Shown: positions 38,441 through 49,380 of the stretch, piece after piece | Layout of the letters: each line of letters starts with the position of its first letter | Numbering within the stretch: the stretch's first letter is position 1 | Origin: Pseudocercospora fijiensis CIRAD86 | Lineage: Eukaryota; Ascomycota; Dothideomycetes; Mycosphaerellales; Mycosphaerellaceae | Direction of reading: 5' to 3' | DNA length: 64,000 bases | Assembly: GCF_000340215.1 (NCBI RefSeq) | Contig: NW_006921532.1 | Coordinates: forward strand, 11,633,501-11,697,500 | Position numbers and translations under genes: made by a program | Notes under the pieces: generated by a model | What the model saw: only the letters and a program-made list of their open reading frames with translations | What the model was told of the DNA's origin: nothing | The model's database searches: none

Positions 38441-39344
38441 AGGAAGTAGGAACCGTAAAGTCGAGGAAGCGACTAGGATATCGAGTCCCGCTAAGACCCG
38501 GATTTAGTATAGTAGGGCGCCTAATTAGCGGGATTAAACGTTATAGCTGCTTCCTTCCGCATATTATAATAAAACACAATACCGACTTTACTACTTTTAC
38601 GCCGCTACGACGAGATACGTCGATTAAGCGCATTTCTAGCAAATAGCGCTAACAAAAGTATCTAACACGATAACGACGGCCGCCTTAGGCACGAAGAACT
38701 GCCTCTAAAAAGTCGAGAAACTAATACTAATACTAATACTAACACTATACTTATTATACCGCGTACTCTTGCATTATAGGCACTATAATATATACGGCAA
38801 GGATAGATACGCGAGGCGATAACGTATATCGAGCGTAAGCACTCTTCGAGAAGCTATAATAGCCCTCTTACGTTAACGCCCTCCTTTGCTTAAATCTTAG
38901 TTACGATCTACTAGAAGGACTAGCTGCTATATAAGACAGTATAGATAAGAGCAATTGCGTCTAGGGATCTATTTAACTAGCAGCACTAAGCGGCTATAGA
39001 AGCACACGCCCCGAAACACACTAGAATCACACATAGCCTATTTGCTACGGATACGCGTAACAAGTATAAGTATATGTATATGTACGCGTATACGTAGCAA
39101 TTAGCGCATTCTATTACTAACTATAGTACGTATAACCGAAGACAAGGTATATAGGACGGGACTTATTAAGCGAAACAATAATAGCTTATTCGCTAAAGCG
39201 ACACTTATTAGTACCTAGACAACAATAGAGTATAACCGCGCCCTTAGTGTTAGAGATACCGTAGAAAAGGGTTGTCGAGCGCGTTATAGTCGTATAGTAA
39301 TATTAATGCGCTTACTAGAAGAGGAGGCGCACTATAGTCGAATA

Positions 39345-39425
39345 GCAGTCTTAATGCGCAAAGGGCTACAGTTATATAGCAGTGCTACAGTCGTATAGCA
39401 GTGCTACAGTCGTATAGCAGTAAAG
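39345..39425. repeat. Short tandem repeat AGTCGTATAGCAGTGCTAC
   Basis: Three adjacent copies of a unit with CAGTCGTATAGCAGTGCTA; followed by AGACTAAGACTAAGACTAA. Confidence 0.8.
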
Positions 39426-39585
39426 ACTAAGACTAAGACTAATCGCCTTCGGGCTTGAGTATACTAGAGGCCCTTACGTACTAAGGTTATTATAACTAAC
39501 AGTCCTAACGAAGGCGTTACGCCGACTTAACTAGATGCGCGTATGTTATCCTATAAAGAATCCGAACGTAGGAAGCCTATAGCCG

Positions 39586-39772
39586 CTACTTAAGGTATAC
39601 CTTACTAAAGAGTTTTTACCGAATTAGGCCTATAGCAATGCTACGAACTAACCTACTTAGTAGGAGAGTCGCTATCGAGCCGCTACTTAAGGTGTACCTT
39701 ACTAAAGAGTTTTTACCGAGTTAGACCGTTAGCCGCATTATAGGTGTACCTTACTAAAGAGTTTTTACCTCC
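39586..39772. repeat. Dispersed direct repeat TACCTTACTAAAGAGTTTTT
   Basis: Three copies of GTATACCTTACTAAAGAG or GTGTACCTTACTAAAGAG, each followed by TTTTTACC, spaced 60-90 bp apart. Confidence 0.85.
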
Positions 39773-40339
39773 GCTAATCTACCCGAGACCCGCAGTTTGT
39801 TATACTAAGACAAGACTACGATGTTCTAATAATAACTATGCTCTTTCGGTTAAATACGCAGTCGGCGCCCGCTAAAGCTATAGAAAACAACCTACTCGCT
39901 AGGAGAGTCGCCTTCGCAACGTCTTACTCGGCAAAGCCTATCGGAGACCTTAAAAGAAGGACTAAACAAACTCTACCGATCGAGGAACCTTAACTATTAG
40001 ACAAGCGGCTCTATCGGTAGCAAGCCGTAGAACTAGCAAGGAATAGTATTAATCGCTATAGAGCTACCTATATACGATAAAGAGGTATCGATACTATTAC
40101 TAAGAAGCCGATAGCTAGTATGTTGCTAGGGGTGTTAGTATGTTAGTATATATAGAAGAAGAAGAAGTTAAACTAGGAAGCGTAGGTCTATATTAGCGTA
40201 TCGTAGGTAAGGTTTGCCTCTACTAATAGGATTGCGCCATTTACGCTATAATAGTAAGGCAACAATAACGGCTATATATTATCGCACTTTTAACGCTATA
40301 GCCGCCGACTACTGCTAGTTAAATGCCTAAGGCTAGAAT

Positions 40340-40402
40340 TGCTAGCGACTAGAGGCTATACTAGCGACTAGAGGCTATACTAGCGATTAGAGGCTATGCT
40401 AG
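40340..40402. repeat. ~20-bp tandem repeat
   Basis: Three and a half copies of CTAGCGACTAGAGGCTATA. Confidence 0.85.
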
Positions 40403-40739
40403 CGACGACGACTACTGCGCTTAGCTTCTCGTAGAAGATTATCCTTCCGGATACGCTTAAGGATAGCTCTAGCTTAGCCGGTAACGATAAGCACTGCGCT
40501 TAGCTTCTAGTTATTAAGCTATTGTCGTACGCCCGGTTAAGCCCTTCGACTTTATAAGTATCCCCGACGAGGCACGCACTCTAGTCTATCGCTACTACTT
40601 CCTAGTAATAGGCACAAGCTGCTATAGCTATAGCTATACGACAACAAACGCCTATTAGTAGGCGTAAGCTAATATAGCTATACGACAACAAACGCCTATT
40701 AGCCGTCTTAAACCTAGATAAGGATTACTATATGTTTAA

Positions 40740-40870
40740 AGACCTAGTAACAGTAGTAGCACTAATTAAAGATACTGTTAGAACAGTAGCAATAGCAGTA
40801 CTACTAATCAAAGATACTATTAGAATAGCAGCAATAGCAGCACTACTAATCAAAGATACTATTAGATTCT
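40740..40870. repeat. ~48-bp tandem repeat
   Basis: Three copies of a unit that includes GCACTACTAATCAAAGATAC, then TATTAGAA and CAGCAATAG. Confidence 0.85.
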
Positions 40871-41037
40871 CCCCGAACGACTATAGAAGTAGAAAGCATT
40901 CTTAATCTACTAATCTATACTCGCCGCCTATTGTTTTAATGTTATCCTTCTAGTATTGTATCCTATACGAGACTCTTCCCTCTTCCCTTTTCCCTCTTCT
41001 ATCCGTATCTAAGGACCGCTAGCGTAATTGTACTGAA

Positions 41038-44000
41038 TTAATAACGACTAAAAAGCAGCTTATCCTCCTTATTATTACCCTCCTACTAGCCTATATTACG
41101 CCGACGAGCTAACTTATACGTAGATAGACGAGTAGAGCGACTTAAGCGACGACTAGATACTAGGCTAGAGAGACGAGCTACCTACTACTAAAGACGCTCT
41201 ACTGCCTCGAAGTCTTCGTCTTCTACCGTACGTCTACTACGACTCTAAGATCGATTAGCGGCGGTAGTCTTACGAAGCTAATTCTTACGAAGTTACTACG
41301 ATACCTTAGCTAAGTTAGCTATATTCTACTCGATCTATGCTCGGCGCTATACCTATATTATTAGTTAAGAAGGACTAGGCTTAGTAGTATCTACTATAGC
41401 TATAGCGCGGGCGGCAGCTTTAGCCTTTATAGCCTCCTTTATAGCCTTCTTAGCTTTGTTCTTTTCGTCTTACTTAACCTAGGCAGTACGATTAGTAAGA
41501 ACCTGCTTAGCGATACGATTAATCTCCTAGACTAGATCCTGTAGTAGCACGTCTCTCTAGTGCTTATTATTCTCGCGGAGCTATAATATAAATGCTAGTA
41601 TACGCTCCTCGATCTTAGTCTCGTCTACGCTACTAAAGCTCTCGATATCCTTACTATACTTCTCGTTAAAGAGCTCGCATAGATCCTATAGTATTAGATC
41701 CGGCATTAGGAAGTTAGATAGTACGACCTCGAATATACGGTTCTCGTATAGGTCTTCGTAGAGCTATTTAATACGCTATAATACCTAATTCGAGAGATCT
41801 CGTAAGGCAAAGGCCTATATAGAGTTTATAGTTAGAGCCTTAATAGACTTCGGGGTCGGTAGTAGTTCTCTCTAGAAAAGCAGCTCTAGTAGTTCTAGAT
41901 TACATATACTATAGTAGTCCTTAGTGCCGACAACCTCCTTATCCGGAGGGAATGTGCACTAATCTTCCTTATAGAACTAGAGCATTATAGTACGGAAGCA
42001 GCGGCGGTATTTAGGGTTAGGGTAATAGCGTATAGGGTAGATATATCTTAAGATGTTAGGTATAGCGTTACGCTACCTAATCTCCTTCGAATTCTAAGGC
42101 TTCTTGCTTACGTTATCGGCGATAGCTTTCTCTACTACCGTATAGAATAGGTTGTCGATAAAGAGCCTAGAACCCGGATTGCTAGTATTACTAGTGCTAC
42201 CTAAGCTAGCAACGTAGGTCGTATCGTTAGCATCGTCCTCCTTACTACCCTCCTCTTCGTTATCTATACTAAACTTATCGAATAGAGTATCGGCATTATC
42301 CTTATTAAAATCCTCGCTAGGGATAGTAATATATCGGAGGTAGCTTAGGCGGACTAGTATAACAGCTACTAGGTAGTAGGCCGAGGCCTAAGCTATAGCG
42401 GTGCTAGTAGTAGGAACACTAGTAGGCTCTCTTAGGATTATTAATCGATAGTTAGACTTAGCTAGTATACGCTTAAACGCATCGTCGATATACTAGGGCA
42501 AGAAGATAATAGTAAGCGCGGTAAGACTAGCGATACGCGCTATACGACTAAGCTTCTATATTAGATTATCGAGATCCCTAGTAATAGGGAACTTGTACTA
42601 GTAGACTAGCTTAATATCTAGGATGTTAATGCTAACTACTATCGCTAGTATACCCTAAAGAATGCGGATGCGGGAATCTAGCTTCTTAAACTCCTAATAT
42701 CGCTTATCCTTATCGATCTTAGCTATATAAGCGGTATAGAAGCCGATAATCTCGTATATATTAATCGTATATAGTGCTCTAGCTTCTATCGGCGTACTAT
42801 CCTATATATACTTGCGGTCGCCCTAGGCAGGCTCTTTAATATAATTAGTAAGCTAAATAAGCTATAGTATAAGCTATAAACGACCCTTATCTACCGAGCC
42901 TCGGCCGTCGATAAAGATTATTGTCTTCTAAATATTCTACGGAGTTGCGAGGCCCTTATTATCGATTGCCTTACGCAATACGAAGTATAGATACCGGAAG
43001 TTATTAGTCTCGGTTTGCTTAAGAATTTGAAGGATATACTTGCTATCCGGACGATTAATGCTACCGCGGATAATCTGCGTATATAGCGTAGCTAAACTCT
43101 AGATACGGAGACTATTATTAATAAGATACTTCTTAGTCTTATCGGAGACTATAGCGGAACACGCTAGTAGTACGGTATTAATGCTTATTAGCTGCCGAAG
43201 CAAATAAATAGTACCGTAGCTATTACGGAAGTCCTTCTACTTAAGATAAAGATAAGCCTCATCCTATACCTATAAACCTAGTATTAGCTTAATCGCACGT
43301 ACGATATCTTAAAATGCTAGAGTTATAGCTTGTTTAGGGCTGCAGATAATGTAGTTATATTTGCCGTTCTTAATGTCCTTTAGCATATCTAGGTCCTTCT
43401 TAAGTATATCGGCGGTTAATACGTATATACTAACAAGTGCGTATTCTTCTAGACGGAGCTAGCGTATAGCCTACTCTATATCCGTACCCTATTCTTCTAC
43501 AATCCGGGTTAGAGGCATAATCTAGAGAGTTATTATACTAGTTAGGAGGGTAAAGGCCTAAAAGACTAATGCCTTGCCTACGCTAGTACGAGCGATTATA
43601 AGTATATCCTATTAACCGAAGATTAAGGCGAGAACTACTATAATCTATAGGTCGGAGGGCTTAGAGTCGCGCGAAGGATATAGTAGTCTTAAGACCTTAC
43701 GGAGACTATAGCGGATAATCTAGCGATAGTATACTAAGGCGGCCTTATACTAGCCGGCATTCTAGACTAGCTACTAAACCTATTAAAGCAGCGTGTCCTC
43801 GTTCTTAATTACAGTATAGGCGACGCTAAAGTAAGCATCCTACTCTTATACTAAAGCATCGATAGTAGGCAATATAGGAGATAGATCGCACGTCTATATT
43901 AGCTCTTCGCGTATAATAGGGCTACGATAAACCGCAGGCGCTCGAGGTTAATATATTAGCTAATCTTCTTAACGCGATAGGCTAGTAGTACTAACGCCGC

Positions 44001-44121
44001 CGCCGCCGCGACCTAATCTACGATAAGTTAGCCGACCGCGACTACTACTACGACCGCGACTAGCAGTAACCTTTACCGCTTTCTACTAGCGCTTCGATAT
44101 GTTTAAGTATTCGCCGGGTAT
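41038..44121 (-). pseudogene. RecQ-like DNA helicase, 1,027 codons
   Basis: A single minus register from ATA 44,121 (former ATG) to TAA 41,038, with only TAA/TAG breaks. The N-terminus is Arg/Gly rich (TASRGRSSSRGR; LGRGGGG). The helicase core follows: motif I near residue 177 as IIARTSVGKALVF (ancestral GKS likely), Ia IMPLTRIVEE, Ib ICSPKQA, motif II near 288 as DEAYLYL (ancestral DEAH, His CAC to Tyr), motif III LLACSAIVSDKTKK, then ILQILKQTETNNFRYLYFVLRK and TIIFIDGRG, motif V region INILDIKLVYQYKFP and motif VI near 520 as LSRIAR. A Cys-containing block (YRRCFRTIML; CTFPPDKEVVGTKDYYS) and a Lys/Ala coiled stretch follow. It resembles fungal repeat-associated and telomere-linked RecQ-like helicases. 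A likely role is in replication or repair of the element, inferred from context. Confidence 0.82.
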
Positions 44122-45265
44122 AGCGGGCTTGTTATAGTTATGCAGACTAATATAGCGTATTTGTAAGAGTCGGCGGTGTCGGAAGATGTGTTATCGGAAG
44201 ATATATAGTAGCACTCGAGTGTCGCTCTTAGTAGCGGCGGAGATTAATATAGGCGGAGGCTTTAGTAATGCTTATTTGAAGTGTTTAGGACTTAATAAAG
44301 GTCTAGTAGTATTACGCGATGCTTAGTAGAGTGTTTGCGAAGGTTCTAGTAATAGGAGACAAGAGCGCGGCTTTGTAGGCAGAAACAAGAGGCGTATAGG
44401 CTAGTTATAAGCTAAGGCATACAGACTAAGTAAAGCGCAAGACACGTATTTAAAAACACTTAGAGGTAATAGAGTAGGTCTTTCTTAAAGGGATTATGTG
44501 TTTCAAATAGTAGATACGAGTATTAGTAGATTGTCTAATATAGGTATTCGTACGATAAACGCGAGCTTATATAACTGTCCCTTCGTAAAAACAGTCTTAT
44601 TTTTCTATAGGTCGCAGTTCTATATATTTTTTTTACGTAACACGCCCAAATCATTTACTTACGTGCCTTCTAGAACCCCCTTTATATATGTAATACGCTC
44701 AGACCTCTAGTTGTTGTGCTATTCAATGTCTAAATCTATATTCTCGGGAGTATAGTGTCCGTTTTTAACGTTTTAAGTTTAGGCGCTTCGCTAAGACTTA
44801 GCTTGCCTTAGGTATTAATTTAGAACCGAGATAACCGAGAGTACAGACCTAATGCGAAGCGCCTAAAAGGAGGTAGTACGCGCTATAGGTATTAAACGGC
44901 GCGCGTAAGGTATAGGACTCGAGGTCTAACTATACCGCTATATTGTAATAAAGCCGATATATCGCGAGGAAGGCGGTCGTTCGGAGGAGGAAGTCGTAAA
45001 GGAAGCTAATAGTAGGAAGGAAGTAGAAGTAGAAAGCGTAAAGGAAGCGGGTGCCGTAGGACTCTATTTAGCCGCTAACCGGAAAAGGAATAGATAGCGG
45101 CTTCTAGCATATAATAGTACAAACGAGCAGCGGGTACGGGCTATAGACAGTAGGCTATAGACTGTTGTTTACTTGCACCTTATAAGCTGTGTTGTGCTAG
45201 GTATATACCTCTATATAAACCTGCCTCTATAAGCGCTAGCAAAATACTCCTTCCTTTTGCTAATA
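44122..45265. other. Upstream region of RecQ gene, no gene seen
   Basis: Probable promoter side of the RecQ helicase. A 70-codon open stretch at 44,498-44,710 has no family resemblance and unremarkable composition. CA and TG are less depleted at 44,400-44,760. Confidence 0.45.
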
Positions 45266-45489
45266 TTAGCGTTCCGGACAGGTTAGGTACTCGCTAAGGC
45301 TCGACTAAACCTGCCCTTTACTTTAGTACCCTTATTGCTATAACGTTAGCGTTCCGGACAAGTTGAATACTCGCTAAGGCTCGGCGTCAACTTGCCCTTT
45401 ACTTTAGTACCCTTATTGCTATAACGTTAGCGTTCCGGACAAGTTAAACACTCGCTAAGGCTCGGCATTAACTTGCCCTTTACTTTTAT
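45266..45489. repeat. 80-bp tandem repeat with internal hairpin
   Basis: Three copies starting TTAGCGTTCCGGACA (45,266; 45,346; 45,427), with CTCGCTAAGGCTCG in the middle and AACTTGCCCTTTACTTTAG. Within a unit GGACAAGTTGA and TCAACTTGCC are inverted, so each unit could fold into a hairpin with the GCTAAGG segment in the loop. Confidence 0.9.
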
Positions 45490-46395
45490 ATTATTCTTCG
45501 GCTCGTTAAGGAGTGTGTTATATCCTAGTCCTTTATAGCTATACTTCCTTTCACTTTAGCGTAGAGGTTGCTAGTAGGTCTTATCTACTAAAAGCTGCGA
45601 TACTGTTCTTCCGTCGTTATCGTATTAGTTACTTTTGCTAGCGTAATTTTGCTAGAAATGCGCTTAATCGACTGAACTTAGGCAGCTTCGGAGGAGGCCA
45701 GTTTAGGTGCTAGTTTAGTATACACTGTCGATACTAACTTAATATTAATAATATAGCTTCTAGATATAGAATTAAACCCTTAGCTAGTATAGTGTTTAAA
45801 CCTTACCTACCTACTACCTGTCTTCCCCTTCTAACTAAGCTATTACCCTAGGCAGTAGCAATAAGGGTATATAATAATACTGCAATTTACGACCTTTAAC
45901 TAATAATAATCGACTAAGACGAAGCGTCGCCTAGCTACAACTAGGTAAGGAGTTATAGTAATCCTTTGCGCCTAGTTATTAAGTTACGTAGGGAACCTAA
46001 GGGATTTAGGCCATTTAATAGTCTTTTCTAAGGCAGCTAGCAGCCTAATAAACTAGTAGAGGTAACTGCCTATTATCTAACCCTAAAGAAATTAGTTCTC
46101 CGGGACAGGTTTTCTATAGCGGCGTTTCTTCGGAAGCGTGTAAGGTCGAAGTCTAGTAGTTATATTCACTTAGTCGATTTATAACGTATCTTAAAGGGTT
46201 AATAAGCTCGAGGGCTATATCGTGTCCGTAAGAGTAACTCCGGGTATTGCCCGTCTATAGTTTTTTTGCTCTTTGCTTCCGGTCTATCCTATCCTTTTTT
46301 TTAGCCTTAGGTACGGTATGTATTGTCCTTCTTCCTTCTGTCTTTTTTTTCACTAGTATAACACTAGCTTTAGGACCTAGTACTAGTGCTAGTGC

Positions 46396-46445
<50 letters not shown>

Positions 46446-46832
46446 CTAGTACTAGTGCTAGTACTAGTGCTAGTGCTAGTGCTAGTGCTAGTGCTAGTGC
46501 TAGTGCTAGTACTAGTTAAATAGGCCGTCTTTTTACTAGCGTAGCACTAGCGTATTGCTCTTTGCTTAGTCCTTCCTCTTATATATGCTTTTCTGTTTGC
46601 AGCGGCGGCGGCGTCGTCGTCGTATATATACAATTAGTATATTATTCTTTAGTAGTAATGTTGCAAGGCACGTGTTTATAGCCTAAGGCTAATACTTCTT
46701 TTAATTTCTACTAATTAGAAGCCTAGACCGAGTTTGTATAAGCGCACGTTTAGGCTAAACCCCCGGCGAACACACTATATATTACGCCTTCTATATAGAC
46801 AGACCTGCTATCTAAATATACCGAGAAGGAAG
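45490..46832. other. Right arm of the TIR element, no gene seen
   Basis: No recognisable protein. It contains the AGT/AGTGCT microsatellite (46,380-46,516) and GGCGGCGGCGTCGTCGTCG near 46,602-46,621. Confidence 0.5.
46380..46516. repeat. Microsatellite (AGT)n / (AGTGCT)n
   Basis: AGTGCT units, then about 18 AGT units, then AGTGCT/AGTACT units to 46,516. The Ser/Ala-rich open frame over it is a by-product of the repeat. Confidence 0.92.
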
Positions 46833-46946
46833 GCAAGTCCGATCGTTATTCTACTCGCCTAATATTTCTAGACCTCCGTTTCCGCATTATCGTCGTAGGC
46901 TCCTCTAATACTCTAACTCCGGCCTAGAAATATCCGGCTTCGCTCG
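46833..46946 (-). repeat. Right terminal inverted repeat, split by a 74-bp insert
   Basis: 46,833-46,860 (GCAAGTCC, GTTATTCTACTCGCCT) and 46,935-46,946 (CGGCTTCGCTCG) are together the reverse complement of the left terminal repeat. The 74 bp between them are absent from the left end. Confidence 0.75.
46861..46934. mobile_element. 74-bp palindromic MITE-like insert inside the right TIR
   Basis: Starts AATATTTCTAGACC and ends GGCCTAGAAATATC, which are inverted to each other with transition differences only. No target duplication is visible because the interrupted repeat resumes directly. The alternative is that the left terminal repeat lost this part. Confidence 0.55.
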
Positions 46947-46951
46947 GATAA
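46947..46951. repeat. Target-site duplication GATAA, right copy
   Basis: Pairs with 25,308-25,312 on the other side of the 21.6-kb insertion. Confidence 0.6.
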
Positions 46952-47548
46952 GATAAGATTAACAATTAAAGGCTACTAAACCTAGCTAATTAGGGCTAGC
47001 GAAACTACGAACAATAATAGTCCTCGTAATAATAAGAATAAATCCTCGGAAGCGGACAACCCTCGGAAGCGGATATAGCTAGGTCTTTTAAAAGTAGACG
47101 CAAAGAACTCGGTACGATATTACTTAGAACGGAGGTAGTGCTACAATACCTCGTACGTCTACCTATTATAGTAGGGAAGACGCGCTCGTATTATAATTAG
47201 TCGATAGCCCTTAATTCTTATAGCTTTATATCCCTTTACTTTATTATATATAAGGATAGCGTAGTTAGAGTTAGACATTATATTAGAAGGTAAGGTTTAA
47301 TATAGTTATATAATTAGGTAGTTAAGTGTTTAATTTAGCGTAGGCTAAGTAGCTTATTAGACCTACTAAGTTAGTAGTAATAGAGGTCGAGATTAGAATA
47401 TAGATAGGCTACGAGGGCGCGGCCTTTAGAAGGGAAGCGTATATTAGGACTAAAGAGGTTATACGTAATTAGTATATAACCGGACTCGAGTAAAGCTAGG
47501 GTCTTAATGCCTTAGGTAGGGCTTGGCGCTTAGTAATAGGCTAACTTG

Positions 47549-47553
47549 CCTAC
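47549..47553. repeat. Target-site duplication of copy A, left (CCTAC)
   Basis: CCTAC here and CCTGC at 61,846-61,850 flank copy A; TG to TA by RIP explains the one difference. Confidence 0.8.
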
Positions 47554-47749
47554 TATTAGGGCTAAAGAGGCTATACGTAATTAGTATGTAACTAGGCTAA
47601 GTGAAGCTAGGGTCTTAGTGCCTTAGGCAGGGCTTAGCGCTTAGCAATAGGCTAACTTGCCTGCCTTCCTCCCTCTCCTTCTAGCTCCTTATCGAATACT
47701 ACCTATACCTACTACTACCCTATCTACCTACTAATATACCCTTCTTATA
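47554..47749 (+). repeat. 5' LTR of copy A
   Basis: 196 bp, homologous to 61,650-61,845 and to the copy B LTRs. The sequence TAGTATTCGATCTACCC directly after it is the likely primer-binding region, where TAG could be a RIP-changed TGG. Confidence 0.9.
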
Positions 47750-47812
47750 TAGTATTCGATCTACCCTTTAAGGGCAGTACCTAGATAGTCCTTATTTTAA
47801 GCTTTTAGCGGT

Positions 47813-49380
47813 ATAGCTACGGAAACTATCGATTTAACTATATTACGCCCGAAGGATAGGACCTATACGTACTATTCTACTAAGAACAACCGTACCAATT
47901 ATTAAGCAAGGCCTTCTATACGGCTTATTATACTAAGTTAAGCATATTAGACCGATACTCGCTAATTCCGCTACATCCGTACTATAGGGGCCTATAATAT
48001 ATTATTAGTGCTACCCCTTATTATAATAGCCGGCTCGTTACGAAATAATAACCGTACTGCCGCTAGCAGCGCTAGTAACGACAATGCTAGTAGTATAGTG
48101 CCTACCGAAGTACCTACTAAATTGCCTACTAAAGCACCTACTAAAGTGCCTCTTACTAAAGAGCCTACTACTAGGCCTACCGAAGAACCTATAGTCCTAG
48201 GCGATAATCTAGAATTGCCTATTAACGATATTCTTAGTAATATTGTTAACCGTCGATATAGCTAACTAGCCTTTAGCCCTTAACTATTAGGGAGACTTTA
48301 AGAAGCTACTTAAAACAGGCTTACTACCCTACGTTAAGAACAATAGCTAAAGGATAATCTCCTCGAGCTCCGTCGCCTTTAGGAAGCCCCGATAACTAAA
48401 CTAATAGCGGGACCTTCTTTACTACCTATCTAAAAGAAGGATGCTAAACTTAAGGACTGTACCGTGTTTAACGGCTCTAGTCGCAAGTAATACAACGATT
48501 ATATACGTAATTGCGAGCTTAACTAGCGAAATGCGCCGAGGGCTCTTCTAGACGACTATTTACTAGTTGTCTACGCTATATAGTACATTAATAGCGACCT
48601 AAAGCGTATATAGGATAACTATTTCGACTCCCTTAATAACTAGACTACTATTTAGTAGCAAACCTATAAAACTATTATACTAGACACCCTTAGAAACCCT
48701 ATACTAAGGCAACAATATACTTAGGACCTATATCTTCGAGCTAAATAGAAGACTAATTAATCGGCTCGCTTATTTAAAGCCTATTTAAAAACCCTTAAAG
48801 ACGACCTTCCGCCTAAGACTAATTCTATATAGATCTCGGAAATACGCCCTAAGCTTAGATAGGAGCTTATTCTCGAATTAGACCGCCGCCGTGTATTTAA
48901 ATAGGCTAACCTAATACGTATTCAATTTATAGTCGAGGTAGAAATAGCTAAACGAGCTGTCTAGCTTTAATAACGACTAGAATCGAGGATCCGGCTAGCT
49001 AGTACTAACCGCGGCAATTGTAGTAGCCGCGGAGGAAACTAAGGTTCCTACTAAGATAACAATGCTAATAGTAGGAATAGTAATAACGACCGTAGAAGGG
49101 GCCGTAGCCGGCGGCTATATAGAGGAGGCCGCGATAGGGGCCGTAGAAGGGGCTCGTATCCCTATAATACTAACCGCTCGGCTAACAATAGCAATAACAG
49201 CTACAGCAGTCTACTAACCGGATTGAAGTGCTTTAATTGTAACAGCACTAGCTATCTACTAGGCTAATACGATAAACCTAAGGACTAGGCCCGAATTGAC
49301 CGTACTTCCGCTAAATACCGAAAGCACCTCTTAGCGGCTAACGCTACCCCTATAGGCTAACCTTCGAAAAAAGAATAAGC
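47813..49380 (+). pseudogene. gag: Copy A Gag with CCHC zinc knuckle
   Basis: The frame starts at ATA 47,813 (former ATG), 63 bp after the LTR, as IATETIDLTILRPKDRTYTYY, and continues through SASNDNASSIVP, a Thr/Pro-rich stretch (TKAPTKVP) and NDILSNIVNRRYS. The capsid-like part has FNGSSRK and DYIRNCEL. A Gly/Arg-rich basic region (RRRGRSRRLYRGGRDRGRR) precedes the zinc knuckle at about 49,230-49,275: CFNCNSTSYLLG followed by YDKPKD, in which His and the last Cys became Tyr (CX2CX4HX4C ancestrally). Pol is in the -1 frame, and a run of six A (49,367-49,372) lies in the overlap. Structural protein that would coat the element RNA; RIP-dead. The end position is approximate. Confidence 0.82.

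Larger units (their letters stand above)
37806..41037. other. Repeat-rich spacer between converging DUF6589 and RecQ genes
   Basis: This 3.2-kb stretch has no convincing frame. It contains four separate tandem arrays, listed individually. The two large genes converge on it, so it would be the shared 3' region. Confidence 0.6.
25313..46946. mobile_element. 21.6-kb TIR element carrying DUF6589, RecQ and unknown genes
   Basis: The segment splits a gypsy element (halves D and C) and is flanked by GATAA. Inverted repeats lie at or near both ends: CGAGCGAAGCCG joined to AGGCGAGTAGAATAAC and GACTTGC at 25,348-25,387, and its inverse at 46,833-46,946, where a 74-bp palindromic insert separates the two parts. 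On the left an extra 35 bp lie between GATAA and the inverted repeat. Inside are a Helitron relic (probably nested), a ~300-aa unknown gene and a DUF6589 gene in divergent orientation, and a RecQ-like helicase facing the DUF6589 gene. Known fungal giant elements such as Starships use a DUF3435 tyrosine recombinase, which I did not see. That the DUF6589 protein mobilises the element is inference. Confidence 0.6.
46947..47553 (+). mobile_element. Gypsy fragment C: 3' UTR and first 112 bp of LTR
   Basis: 46,947-47,441 matches the 3' UTR of copies A (61,164-61,649) and B (minus strand, 54,143-54,650). An LTR starts at 47,442 with TATTAGGAC (former TGTTAGGAC) and is cut at 47,553 by the insertion of copy A; its remainder is at 61,846-61,936. 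With fragment D at 24,155-25,312 this forms one split element. Confidence 0.8.

Noticed and set aside
44498..44710. 70-codon plus frame upstream of RecQ
   Set aside because: No family resemblance, and short open frames like this occur by chance in such sequence.
46247..46519. 90-codon frame with poly-Ser/Ala, signal-peptide-like start
   Set aside because: More than half is translation of a microsatellite; no conserved sequence.
25313..46946. Starship-type giant element
   Set aside because: No DUF3435 tyrosine recombinase recognised, and terminal inverted repeats plus 5-bp duplication do not fit the usual Starship ends.
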